From Plazaster borealis (Eukaryota > Echinodermata > Asteroidea > Forcipulatida > Labidiasteridae): a stretch of 64,000 nucleotides of DNA. Shown here in pieces: positions 44,301 through 59,100 of the stretch; the stretch's first letter is position 1; each line of letters opens with the position of its first letter. The translations under genes were made by a program, and so were the position numbers. The DNA is taken from NCBI GenBank assembly GCA_021014325.1, contig CM037473.1:10433501-10497500 (forward strand), in the 5' to 3' direction. The notes under the pieces were generated by a model that saw only the letters and a program-made list of their open reading frames with translations, was not told where the DNA came from and did no database searches.

Positions 44301-47300
44301 TATTACAATTTTTATTGAGAATCAAATTACTTTTTCCATAATTTACTCACCGACATTTTTTATGGGCAATTTAAAAAAAATCGAAATGTTTTAAAAATGT
44401 TCGATTCTGAATGGCCCCTCAGGCTCTGGAGACAGCTTGGTGATTGCATTCTTTCAGACTTCATTTCCGTCAAGCTTTTCAGTTTCACATTCAGTTAGTT
44501 ATTGCAGTAGGTCTACTATCTGCAGTAGGTCCTTCAAAGAATTACATAAACGGAAAGTAGTACTGTAGGGAGGCTGCCAACATTAGAGCTAGATAGTTCA
44601 GTTGGTAGAGCGCAGGCACGTTCATCAGTCAGTTTTTCTTTGTTCAATCCAAACAATTTATGCTTCATGTTAAAGCAAAAGTGAAATTAATGTTCTAACA
44701 TAAAGCTGGCCTGGGTTTAAAGGGAAGATACTAATTATTTTGGTAATGTAGACAGAACCTCCACCTTATGGTTTTATGGGTGAAGAATTATTTATGAAAC
44801 AGAAGTTTTGAAATTCAGTTGCTGCATGTACCAGAGTTTCCAGGCACAAGCTAGCATATTATTGGACTGCCAAATTGTGTGCCGATGCACGTGAATTGCA
44901 GTCTATATGCCAATAATATTTTATTGCTTTTGGGTGGGGTTTACAACATTAAAAATCATAAAGCTTCAACCATTTAAAATTCCCCCAGATTGCACAGTAG
45001 GGCTTTTAAAACCGAAGATAAAGACAAAGTAAAAATCATTTCGAGAACCTCATTTCAAATCAGCGTGCTCAGGCCAAAATTCCCCCCAAAATTGTCCATT
45101 TTGTTCAAAAATGTATTACTAGCTTTTCCCAATGACCATTTTATGAAGCATTTATAAGTTAATAGAAACGTTTTTCCTTTGGAACTTTTGATTCCTCAGT
45201 GACTACATATTACTTAGGATGTTGTTTGCTTACTATTAGTTACTTCAGTAAGATGTTTACATAAACTTTGTTGAAACCTCTCAGTGACCAAGGCCATGCT
45301 TGCAATGTTATAAAAGCGCTATTACAACAGCACCATAACACTGATCCTCGCCCCGCAACCAATCCCAGGGGTCGCATTCCTTATTAATAATTAATGCAAT
45401 AGTTTATCAGTTAACACCCTTACCCTTTGTACGTGCACTTTTCAAGTATTGGAGAGATTGAATCGGTTGGATCAATACGGATCAATAATGGATCGCTGTC
45501 TACTACTCTGGATTCACCCATAATTCTCACTGTGTGGTTGTAACATTATATGGCTAGGAGCATGAAATATTAATTAATTGCCCTTTATAGTCAATTAGTA
45601 CACGTGTGGAGATACCAAGGCTCTTCACATGCAGTACAATGCTACTTTAAAGTCATTAGAATAAAATGCCATACATGAGTTGGCTCTAGCTGGCCATTTT
45701 TATTGGGGAATGGGCCTGCTTCACAGAGTTCCTAAGTGCACGGTTGTTTGTTTCTTGGCATAAACTGATTATACCTTCACAAACTCAGTGCAGCTTAAAC
45801 TGTTTGTGAGTGATTCCCTGCTAAATAAGTTATTTTCTGCACTGTTGATACATTTATCCAGCACCGTTTTTCCGCAGAGTAGCTCTTTGGGAAATGATCA
45901 TGGTAAAACAAAACATGAAATGAAACTTTGTTAGTCTTGAAATACACTATTTTTCAGACTGAGAAATCAGGTAATATTTGCTTGTAGGGGGGTCATGATA
46001 TCTCTAAAGATGCTAGGTCAGATGTTTGGCCGACTTCACCCAAAAGTTAAATTTTGAACAGCTATTTATATAGATTCGAGAAAGTTGTAAACTTTCATTT
46101 AAGGTATTGCTTGAAAAAATCCGCCAATGATAAGTGGTAGTTAATTAAAAAACAAAAAATTTATTATCGTCTGGATCCCGACATTAAATCATGTCCATCA
46201 GCCATGCACAAACAATTTTGCATGCTAAATTGATTTTGTGCATTGTCCATGGCATATGCGAAAGTTTTTGTATGTTTTGGGGGTTTAAAACAGCATCATC
46301 TGTCAAAATTCATTCGTCCGGAGAACAACAAATCTGTAAAACATTTCTTTCAGTGAAAATCGGGCCATAAAACTTTAAGTATTGTACATATGTCTTCATT
46401 ACACATGGTCTGTTGATAGAGTGTAAATGCATGACTACTCCGATAGAGTAAAGAGGCATGAATACTCTCTGATTGAGAGCTATTCTTTAATAACATTAAT
46501 CGTGAATGTCTAGCTACCAGAAACCATAGAAGTATGTGCATCCTAGCATGAATTTCACATTCAAATGTCACATGCCAAACATGCTCTCTGTCAGTCACTA
46601 GATTGCCATTGAGAAACAGTATTGATGTGGAATAGATTGCCGTTGGAGAACATTACCTGGGGTTGGTCTACCTCAACTTGCTGAAAGCTCACTTCAGGTT
46701 AATTACCCAGGTCTGCATGAAGTGCTCTTTGTTTTCATTACTTTAAACGATTGCACTCACAAATCTTAAACGCTGTTTATCAACAAACAAAAATTATGTA
46801 ATTTTTTTAAAACTGCAGGATTTAAACGACTTGTTTGGTTGTTTGTTTGTTTGTTTGTTTGTTTGGTTTATTTCCATTTACACAACAACTTGAAAATACA
46901 TTAAATAATATCAGTTATTATTGTTAATGATTATGTAATAAGGTACAAATGGAGGTAACATCCAGAAGAGGTATAACCCTCCTGTAGTGGAGTACCCAGA
47001 CTGTGATTGGTTCAAAACTATACTAACTGCATGTGAAAATGCATGATAATAATAAAAGATGATATGCTATCCCTAGGTCAACTAATAATAAGACTTAAAA
47101 TATGATACGATTTCAATGGTTAGTTTTATGATGTAATTTTTGAAAACTCTAGGATAATAATAAAAGATGATATGCTATCCCTAGGTCAACTAATAATAAG
47201 ACTTAAAATATGATACGATTTCAATGGTTAGTTTTATGATGTAATTTTTGAAAACTCTAGGATAAGACTTCTGGACACCCAGCCCCCCCCCCCTCACACC

Positions 47301-50300
47301 TTGTGAAATTTAACAGTGTTTCCCTTTGATCAAAATGGAATCATAGCATGCACAATGCTGAACAAACAGAGAAAGACTACCTATACGATTCAGGAAGGAG
47401 TTTGATTCAATAATGTCTTACATACTTTGTGCAGTAGCTTTAATCTTAAAACATTTGTCATGTTTTAGGACCTGTACACAAGAATTATTTAGGTTGTCGA
47501 TCCTAATGTGCAAATCTGAGAGCCACTACAAAACATTTTATTTTAAACACGCCCCTGGACATCATAAAAATAGAAAGTACATAGTAGTATAACTGATCCT
47601 GATCATTGCCCTGGCTTCAGAGAATTCCACCATTCCAAATGGAACCATTACCTTCAAGCTATCTTTCATAGCTTGGATATCGAAAAAATGTCATCCATTC
47701 CAAGAAGATCAACCTCAAATCATTTATTAAAAAGCTATCATTAATAACTTCAACAAAGTGCAGCCCAGATATTAATCACATATGTATGTTTCTTGGAGTC
47801 TCTTCTCCCCAAAGAGACCCCATAGCAAAAGGGTATCAAAATATACACTGTCTGACTCTCTCTCTCCCTGTGTATTTTCTTTATCAGACAGAATTTCTAG
47901 GGCTCTCCATCGAGGTGTAAATATTATGAGTCTGACTGATGGATTGTTTATCAGGAAGTGTAGCATACATCAATTTTATGTCATATCAATTCTTTAAGCC
48001 CTCCGGCGCACATCCAATAAACAGAAAAAAAGACACAAAAAAAGACACAGGGAAAAGTATCAAGATCGGAAATAAACCAGGCGTGTGATTTCTCAGAATT
48101 TTTTCTTATTTCAGGATTTTCTCAAAATCTCCTTGAGCCTTTTCTTGAAAGAAGTTAAGCAGTCACCAAAGGGAGAAAGAACTAGTTTAAACTCTTTAGT
48201 TTTGTATTTGTGACCATGCACAGAGTCTTTAAACCTCCTGAGTTGTAACATTTGGGAGGTTATGTGTCTAGAATAAGGGGGAACCCAGAGCTGCCAACTC
48301 TCCCGGATTCTGCAGAAAGTTCCCTGAAAATAAGCCAATTTGTCCATGTTCTGATGAACAAATATGAAACTAAAATAAAATATTATGGAAACTTGATATG
48401 TTGAATTTATACTAAATATCTCCCTGATTGTTGTAAATAATCTCCCTGGTTGCATGCTGTAAATTTTGGCAGCTCTGGGAACCCAGGCCCATCAGCCATT
48501 TTTCGGGAAATTTTTACATTCGTCAAATCTAATCCCTGATGAACCGTTTTGTTGGGGGTTTTTTCTTTCAAAAAGTACAAAGTTGTTATTGGGAATGAAG
48601 TGGTTAAGATGATCCAGTGAGTTATCTGCACTAATCCTGTGACAATGTAATATGATTTCACATTTTGAATGGCCTGAAATAGTGAGGCAATGTGTGATAA
48701 GGAAGGCGTTGATTTTTAAGATTCTCGTGTTATAACGACACGGTGCTGTCAATTATGTCAGTACTTAAACGAAGAAGGTAGAGTCATTTTCTGATGACGG
48801 TAGTAAAGAAACTAAACTGGGCCCAATTTCATAGAGCTTAAGCAGAAAGTATTGCTTAACAATTTTCTGCTTAGCAGAAATGAGCAGGATACCAGTCACA
48901 AATTGTACATGTGACATGGTATTTTGGCTGGTAACCCTGTTCTGGTAAGCATAATTTTGTCGTGCTTAGCTACTTTTTGTGCTTAAGCAGCTCTATGAAA
49001 TTGGGCCTTGTTAGCTAGTTTATTGGTAACAACCATGTATAACTGATCTCATCTAGTGTGATAAGTTTCATTCAACAATGAGCACTATATAGAGAAAAAT
49101 TGTTTAAAAAACTGCTTGACTTGCACTAACGCTTTTCATTTCAACTGCAAAGGTGCTGGATAGGTTGTTAATAAATTTGAAGTTGTTTTTTTTGTCATCA
49201 GTATTTTTATATAATAATAGTACAGTTTATATAAAGCACTTTATCACATCCGAGGGCGGCTCAAAGCTCTCATTATTTCTTCTTCCAGGTATGCAGAGCT
49301 ATGTTTGAAATATAAGACCCAGATATTTACATAGTATCAAGTGAAGGTTTACAAGGTGCTGTAGCTCAATCTGCAGCCAACCATGCCAGAAAACACCAGG
49401 GCGAACCCCTTCTCTTATCGATAAATCATCAAAGTGAACTGGGTTCTTTATGTGCATTACACAACACACGGGACCTACGGCTTCACGTCCCATCCGAAGG
49501 ACGTAGCAATGGTTAAGTGTCTTGCTCAAGGACACAAGTGTCAAGATCGGGACTTGAACCCATGCACTTTGCTGAGCAAAACACCTGGGCCCAGTTTCAC
49601 GAAGCCTGTAAGCAGACGTTTACTGCTTACGGAGCTACCATTAGCAGAATTTCTATTTCATAAACACTGCTAACCATATAGCAAGGCAAAAGTTCTAGTA
49701 AGCAAATGAGTGACACAGCAACAATGCAAAATCCACTGTGAACGCGAACACGCACTAGCAAATTATATCAAATTATATCTTTATCGTTTATGAAACACAC
49801 TTTTGCTTATGCATGTTTTTCTGCTATATAGTAAAAACAAAAGAGGTGCTTACTGCTTAGCTTGACTTCAGTGCATGTAACCGCTCGGCCATGACATGCC
49901 CCATCATGGCAAATTGTGCATAACATTGGTAAGAGTGAAAATATAAATGTTCACAGATTTGCACACAACTTACATGGTATAAAGATGGTCAAAGTGGGAA
50001 ACTCCCTTTGAAAATTTGTGCTTGAAATGCAATAGTTTTTGAGAAATGAGTAAAACAATTAGTTTTGATCTTGCAAGTCCAAAACTCAATGTGTGAGAAC
50101 AGTGAAAACATTTAAGGTTTTTTCCACTTTTTAATCGTGACTCCAATGACTGGTTGAGTTTAAACTTTCACAGGTTTGTTATTTCATGTATATGTTAAGT
50201 CACTTCAAGTGTTGATACTGGTCTTTGCCAATTACCAATGTGACACATGCGCTTGGTCGTTCAAAGTGAGGGCTTCAAAATCATGCATGCACCGGCTGCA

Positions 50301-53114
50301 GTGGACATTTGCTTTGTACATGTTTGTGTCGGTACACCAAATTTCAAAAAAGAGAATACACTTTATAGCTGATCTAGATGGAGAAATTAAACACCGACCA
50401 CTCCATCAAACCATTAAAAAGTCAACCTCTGTCAATATGAAGTAATCACCCGACTCAGTCAGTCCAGACAACTGCATTGTCATCAACAGTCAAAAACCTC
50501 TCAATTTGCCACAGCTTAACCCGTAGAATCTCTACCAATAATCTGACAAGTTAGTTCCTTAAGTATTATAAGCTAGGGAGTCATCTTTCCTTCTGTGTAT
50601 AAAGGGTGTGTTTAGAATTTGTAATTACCTACAAATCGTCCGTCTGGATAGTTATTATCTGGATGTGCTCCATACAGAGAAAATCATTCTTCCATGATTC
50701 TGAACATCATGTCTCATGCTGAACTTTGTGGAATTTAAAATCTGCAAATCCGTTATCTAAATAAAAGGGCAAAAACATTCAAAAGACCTTAAGGCTGTTG
50801 AATGCAAACTAAACACGTCTTGAACAGGTTTTGTTCCATACATGTTGTCTTAAAGAAAGCCTTGCTCAATAGAGAAAGAGCGACTTAAATTGGGAAATGC
50901 CCCACCGCACCAATAGTCATTTCTAGAGATAATAAACAACTTATTAACCCTTTAGATACCATTCATTTCTGTATAATCATTACCATACACCCAGACATGG
51001 TTTTGTTGTTGATTTTGTGAAACAATTTTTTCTCGTAAATGTGTCTGAAAATACTATAAATCAGAAATGTTGTTTTGTTTTTAGAAACATAGATACTATG
51101 TTAACATGAGAAACATTGAAAATGTCAAATCAGGTCATGACCTTTACTTTGATCATTTTAGTTGAGTGGAAGTAGATCAGAACTTGCAGCCGTTTGCGGC
51201 CGCTCTGGCCATTTTGGTACAAGCCGTTTCCGGCCATTGTGGTCTAAAAAGGAATAAACAGCTTCCAAAAGAAATGAAACTGCTGAATTTTGAAGTTAAC
51301 ACAGTCCAAGGTTCACATTACATTTGTCTTTTTCACCCATTTTGTTCTGCGAGTGTTTACTATTAATATAGGGAGGTGAGGTGTCCAAGGCTTTGACTTA
51401 CCTTCAGAAAGTGCAGGCCGATCCTTAATCTCCTGAAAAGAATCCTTAATCTCATCATCAATTGATTCTTTGTAACAAATCCTTTTCATTTCGCCCAATA
51501 TTTGCCGTAATGATTGCCAGATATCTGCATTATAAGCAAGCACACACCTCAATGAGCAAATCCAATTCAGATTTGTATAAGAAAAACCAAAAGTTCAACA
51601 ACTAATAGCATTACTAGTGTGTACACTCCATATTACCAAATTTAATCTTGTTCACATTTCCTCTGTTAATACTGCTGGACAAGCCCACAGCTAATAGAAT
51701 TAAGGGATAACATAATTGTGCACATTGATTCAACATCTCAAGCTGACTCAACACAGATGCTGACCCCTCAATTATACCCGGCAACTGGAATTAATCAGTG
51801 ATCAAATTATACTTTTGGGGAAAGTTAGATTGTAGAGGAAATCTTGTTTTTGCAGAGTAAAGATTGCACCTATGGGCAAAAGTTTGTCCCTCCCTTGATG
51901 AACAAAGCCCAAGGGTGTTAAAGGAGTATTGGCATTATTAGCATCAAGAACCAACTGAAGGCCTATTTCTGCAGCCTATTTAGACTAATCAAATGTTGCA
52001 GTGTTTTACAATTATCTTGGAAACCATCTCAGGTCCTTGGGGAGTACAGTCATCAAGTTAAAAGAAATGAGGAACCTTTAGTGATACTGGTCCTTTTTTA
52101 TAGTTCCTTGTGAATGCACTATTGATCGTTCAGCTGGATTAGTTCTGTATTTCCCGTCCCTATGATTGGCTGATAAGTGTTGGCAACTGAACGCTGGCCC
52201 ACATATATGTAGATGAGATCCTTGCAGTGGAGCAACAAGGATACAACCTTGTTGCAACAGTCAGAGATTTTAAGTCAATGCATTAAAGGTAGGGTCATTG
52301 ATTGGTTTTTGTCAACATCGTGCTGATTTATAGGCAAGATTATCAAGAAAGATACAATAACAGTCACCTGTGAAAATTTCAGTAGCATACAGTGCCTACT
52401 TGTTGAGAAAAACACACAAAAACTGTCACGGTAATTTCACCCATCCACGTTTCGCGAGGAAACCATGGAAACCACAGAAGCTTCCAAAACTGTAGAAACC
52501 TTGACCATGGAAACTTCCAAAAGTTGCCTGCTGGCGATCTTTGGAGATTCAATTTTTTTGACATACTTTTATTGATTTCTTAATCAACGGGGGCACCTAA
52601 GACAAAATAACTTTGAACGATGGTTACTACCATTACCATCTTTATAACAAGTAAGCGTTTGAATAAAAGTTACACAATTTCTTTTTCTGCTTTAAGGTGG
52701 TAAAAAATGTCCTGGATATGTATGCACCAAACAGTTGTGTGGGACCCAATCTTGGTGTGAAACCCACTTACTATTTTCAAGAGAATACAAGATATATACA
52801 CAAGCCCTATTTCCCATAATTGAGTAGTGAGTGAATGACAGGTTGTTTACCAAGTGAACTGATTAAAATAAAGAAGAAACAAAACATCACAATAAGAAAA
52901 TATTTTTCTTAATTCACCTTTTTTCACCCAGAAATGAAATTTAATTTTTTTAAAAACTTATTAAGGTAAGATAAGAAGATATTTTAGAACTTTATTGCCC
53001 CACACTGGAGACATTTATAATGGCCTTGATTCAAACAGCACAGACAAAAACACTAAAATTTAGAACATTAAACAAACTGACAGTTGGTTTGAACCAATAA
53101 AAGAATGAAATAAC

Positions 53115-53156
<42 letters not shown>

Positions 53157-56100
53157 TTATTGATTTGTATTATGCCCATTCCATAAAATGTACACAAGCG
53201 CATAACCAAGAAATAATCAAGAAATAATTAAACAACAACAAAGGATAATGATTGAAAAGCTAGAAACAGGAAAATCACAAAATGAACACAACTAAATTGG
53301 TAAAAAGCAAGGAAATACCACAACAAAAATAAGAAAAAAAAATTTAAAGATTAAATTTAAAAAATTGATTGAAATCACATTTTTACAAGCTTTGAGATTC
53401 GCAAAAATAGCCTTTAAAAAGTAGAGTAACAGGATAGCACAGCTACTTCAAATCTTTGAAAAAACCGAATTGCAGTTGGGACAAGCGAGTTGTAGTGTTG
53501 AGGTTTATAATGTCATAGTCCTCATATCAACTGAGTGCTATTTCCCCAAAAAAGAAATACATAATTGAGAACATTCAAACTCTGTAATAATTGTTCATTA
53601 GGCAGAAGCACCCGATAAGGTGTGAGTATAAAGCTGTAGAGACGTTCTGTAATCATCTTGGCATGATTTATTCATAACGAACTAAACGGCTCTAAACCGA
53701 GCGGTCCTAGATACCAAAGTGGTCCACCTTTAATCCAAGCGGAAAGTACGATTTGCTCTCCAAGATTCTTGAGTATGCAATCCATAAATCAATTTGTGTT
53801 TCTCTAGCAAGTCCATTTCATCACATGCCCAAAATACATTTCCATACCTCATTTCCAACAGTTGCTTGACTTGGAACCTGTCTCTTAACCCTCGCTGAAT
53901 CGATACACATATTTGGCAATAAAGGCATGTGTGCATGTCTGCACTTAGAGATTAAACAAACCCATAAATCACATATGTAAATATGAGTGCATGTTCAAGT
54001 AACCAAACACATTGACAAAGTATTGCCCTAGACGGTCTACAAGTCCTCCAAACAAGAGACTTTCTATCATGTGTACGGTGACTCAACCTTTTTAATCTCA
54101 GGCAGATCTGCATTCATAAATCTCATCAATGTTTTTAGCCTCTTTTTGTAGCAGTTTTCATCGGTTCCTCGGGTAGGATTTTCTTGAAGCCCATCAGGAG
54201 CAAGGGGAAACTCCCTCCCTGTTCTTTCCTCATGCTGTCAGCCCTCTGACTTTCACTAGAGGTTACTTGACGAGACATTAGTCGACAAGCATCTCCTCTC
54301 TCATTAAGATCTGTCTGTGATACACACTGTACTACATTAAAGGCACTGAACACGTTTGGAAATTGTCAAAGACCAGTGTTCTCACTTGGTGTATCCCAAC
54401 ATATGCATAAAATAACAAGCCTGTGAAAATTTGGGCTCAATTGGTCATCGAAGTTGCAAGAAAATGATGAAAGAAAAAACACCCTTGTTGTACAAATTTG
54501 TGTGCTTTCAGATAGGAATATAAACTTCTTGCAAGAAGTTTTTATTATTTTTGTGAGAAATTACCTCTTTCTCAAAAACTACGTTACTTCAGAGGGAGTC
54601 GTTTCCTACAATGTTTTATACTATCAACAGCTCTCCGTTGCTTGTTACCAAGTAAGTTTATATGCTAATATTTGTTTTGAGTCATTACCAAACGTGTACG
54701 ATACCTTTAAGGAATAAAATATGCATTAGTGATGCACTCTGTACTATTTCTCTTTGAATTAACGAATCGGCTGACATTGCAAACCACTGTGGTGTAATTT
54801 CTACCCCACCAGGGGCCAATTTCACAGAACTGCTTGACGGTAAGCAAATATCTCCGCTTAATTTAGCAGAGAAATTTGCTTAAGCGCAAGCGTATTTAAT
54901 TGATTTATTTATTACACATCCAACAGCACAATTAGAGCCAATAACAGGAAACGAGAAGATGTTAAGTTTTAGATGTGGGAGGAAAACCCCAAATGGGGAA
55001 AAACCCACGCAATCACCGGTAGGGACTAAAACTCTAATCCACTATGCAAGGCTCCGGTCTCGGGGAGAGTTGGCATCTCTGCAGATCCAAAATAAAAATG
55101 AATACAATTTTAAATAAATATTTACATTGGCTGTTTTTATAAGCCCTTGGAATGCCAATTAAAATGCTGTTTTAATGAACATGAATAGTTAAGGGTCATC
55201 GCTGGGCCATTTACTGAAGTGAAAATCCCCTAATCCTGGGATTAGTAGGTACTTTTGTCTGCTTTCTTCTCACAATTTCTGCCAATGTGTCATTAAATAA
55301 TGTATAAAAGCTGTTTGTGAATTACATGAACCTGCATTAGGTAGGATGGTTGCTCTCATTTCTAAAATATTCTCACGTTAATTTGGATGTTGCATTGAAA
55401 TAGAAAGATGTGCACTCTGAACTATTGATCGATTGATTAATTAGCTATTGATTAGTTTGTATTGGGCAATATCCATATGGAATATGTGCAAATACCCATC
55501 ACATAGGCTCAGTGGTTTCTTCCCTGCCTTTCCTCTCTGGACCCAGGTTCAAATCCCCGGACCGGAGCCTTGCATTTTGATTTGGTTTTCAGTCCCAACC
55601 TGATTGCATTGGTTTTCCGTAATTGGGGTTTTCCTCCAAAATCTAAAACTGAGATTTCTTCATCTTCTCTACACAGGTATCTTCAGGCCTACAGGTCACA
55701 GTGCTTGTCTCTTTTGAGAGTCCCTTGGTTTCAATACCAGAAAAATATAATAATAATAGCAGAACATCATTTTGTTAGCAAGACAAGTTCTCAAAGAACA
55801 AAATCTACCTAGCAAGTAGATATACACATGGTGTTACCGCAAACCAAATATATATTGATACCTCACCATGCAATGCCATAAATCCTATATATCATTTTGT
55901 TACATTCAGAAATTCAGAGGAAAGTTTTTAAGATTTATGACACATGGGCAATTCTGTCAATACTACTGATCAGGAGTTGATCTTCAACAGTTCTTTTCTA
56001 CTGAAGACGATCAGAGCCATCAAGTTGTCAAACCACCAGTTCTTGAACCATGGCTCAAAATTCATACTGGACAGCAGGCCTGTGGCCAGTGATTTTAACA

Positions 56101-59100
56101 TCAGGCCAGTAAACTCATGACTGGACAAGTCTGGTGGTCTTGTGTGATTAGTTTAAATGTTGGCTTTCAGTCTGATAAATCTCTTTCAATTCTGTTGAGT
56201 ATTGAAGAATACTCACCCATAATACACATGAGATAAATCTCCTTGTTTAAATTAAAACAGTCCATATGTTAAACTATGTAGGTTTTTCTGGTCTTAGTAA
56301 CAAACGTTCTCGTCCAGTAAACATTTTAAGCTACAAGCCCTGCGGTCCTGTGGATTTTCCCCAAAACATTCAAGCCTTGATAACCACCACAACTCTGGAG
56401 AGATTCTCATTACTCAGTGTTAAACCGCTAACCTTACACTGCAAAAACCGGGGTGTTCAAATTGACACCATGGGTGCTGTCACATTATAGATACCCCAAC
56501 AAAGAATCAAAATTTACAACATAGGGTGTTAAAGTAACACTTCTGCCAACACAATTACATTAGTGTTATTTTAACACCCTATGATGTTAATTTTGATTCT
56601 CTCTTGGGGATCTATATGTGACAACACCCATGGTGTCAATTTTAACATCCCAGTTTTTGCATTGTACTAGGTAGTTGTACTTGTATGGTACGGTAGTTGT
56701 TTTGGGTTAATCTTGTGACTCAATCATTTTATAGGATAATACTTGTCCCAAGTTCTCAGGATGATGATATCAGTAGTCTCCAATCACAGAATCTTTTGGT
56801 GATAGAGTACACCTCATAACCCATCAATCTATAAGTTATTGGGAAATTACTCTCATTTAACATTAATTGATTGTCCATATCTATTAATTAGCCAAATGAA
56901 ACTTCACCAATTACTCATTCCTATAGACTCAGGTAACGGTATATGATAAACCATTCCCGATCTGTCCATCAATCATTCCGTCAGTCGTTCAGTCATGCAA
57001 TCCATCCAATCTCTCCATATTTGACATCATTCCTCCTGTGCAAGCGGATGATACTTGTGTGTCATTCACTTAAACAAACTGCAATCACTTACAGTTTTAA
57101 ACGCGGTAGCTTCCTGCGACTCGATCCTGCCGATAAAGGAGGAATTATGATTGTTTCCTTATCGGAAGCTCAACCTGTTGCCATCACCCTGCCCTGAGGG
57201 AGCAAATAATCACCCCACCCCACTGCCTAACAAATTGGGCTGAGATGAAGAATCAAATGTGTAACACTGTATGTTTTGTACTCTTGAAGGTCTGATACAT
57301 AGTTGGTTTTTTGTGAGGCAGATTCATTCAATCGTCACCGTTTCCATAAAGAGACAATTCAGCCAACTGCAGTCAAACTTTCATGTTTGGAGAAAAACCG
57401 CGGCTGAAGTTAAACTATTTTTGAAATAATTTTATATCGGAACTGTTGTAATTTTGCCAACAATGAAAGTGGAGATGTAAAATCATGCCAACGTGTTGTT
57501 ATTTTTTATAATAGTAAGTTGAATTAATGAGTAATTTATAATTGTCTCTCCGTGAAAACTGCACAAACAAGGTCTGTGTGCAGTGCGTCGTGTACAAACC
57601 AATGTGTAAACGCAATTGACTGTTCGTGAAAACTCACTGAATCTACAATTGTCTCTTTAAAACTCTTTAAAAGTTTGAGTACTCATTTTGGGCACTGTGA
57701 CAGCGCTATGCACTTGAATGTAAAGATTGGCAAATCGAAGATGGGCTGTTTGTAAAAACTCAAAACTGTAAATTTGGTGACTGTGGTAAAGTGTGACGTG
57801 TTATGACTTGAATCTTGGGGAAAATGTTTAAGTCAATGTTAACATCCACAATGTGTAGAAAAAGGAAAAAAATCTTAATTTTTTTAATGATGTTACTGTT
57901 CGGGAAAACAGTGACAAATCAAGTTTTCTTTAATCACACCATGCAACCAACCTGTGAAGATTTCATCAAATTAGGTGGTTTAGTGGAGTGACATTATGTT
58001 CTTTCCCATCGTTTTCTATTGTTCCTTTTCTTTAACTTTTCTTTATTAAAAACACCCTACAAGGTAGCCCACAACTTTTTGAAAAAAACACCAAAAGAAA
58101 AATGGTAATCTGTTTTGTCAAAAAGCTTGTGTACTTTTGTAGTGGAAGTGTGGTGTGTTGTGACCGATCGGTCAAGCACACACAGCTCTGTGTTACAGTC
58201 ACTCTGTGGACATTCCTTTGTTCTGTACACTTAAGGAAAATCATATTCTTCAACACTGTAAAAAAACACTGTGTGGGCCTGTGTAAGTCTACATATAGTG
58301 TTTTAAGTCCCTACATTATGTGGACCTCTTTTTTTCTCAGGTCCACACTTCTTATATTTAAAACACTGGACTCAAGCTCTGGTGTTTCCGACCAGCAGAG
58401 TGTGTGCTTGAGTCCTGGTTTTGACACTTGTGTTATTTTAAAAGTAAGGAACTTAAACAGTCATGCTTCATCCTTTGGATGGGACATAAAGCCGTAGGTT
58501 CCGAGTGTTGCATAATGAAAGTTAAAGAACCTAGTACACTTATTATTAAGAGAAGGGGTTCACCCCTGTGTTTTCTGGTATGGTTGGCAGCAGATTGTGC
58601 CACAGCACCTTGTAATCTGTTACATGGTGCTATATAAATAAATGGGGTTTTATATTTTGAAAAAAAGCTCCACATACCTTGTAGAAAAAATCGCGAGCGC
58701 TTTGAGACGCCCTCATGCACGTGTTGGTGTTTTTTTCATCATTTCAGTCAAAAACATCTTGCCGTTCATGATAATGTGCTTTTTTTCAACTGCTCAATAC
58801 AAATAAGTAACAGTGATTTATGGGAGTGGGGTCTTGGATGATTTTTATGATATTGACAGTTTTTTTGACAGAAAGATTTATCAGGAGGATTGATTTATGA
58901 ATTTTTTATAATCAATGAGCTTTCAGATTGAAACTCATAATGTTTTCCCCAAATAATAACTAGTCCTTTATTCTACCTTTAAAAATCAAATTCAAAATGT
59001 TGGATTACAGGCTAAGTATACCTTTAGTTTTTGTAACCGTTCAATTGTTTTAATCCTACATAAATGTAGATGTGTACAATAAAACTAACCTGTAAACATT

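Noticed and set aside
47772..47997. Overlapping frames on both strands near 47.8 kb
   Set aside because: Short, without domain or splice support, and mutually overlapping; treated as chance.
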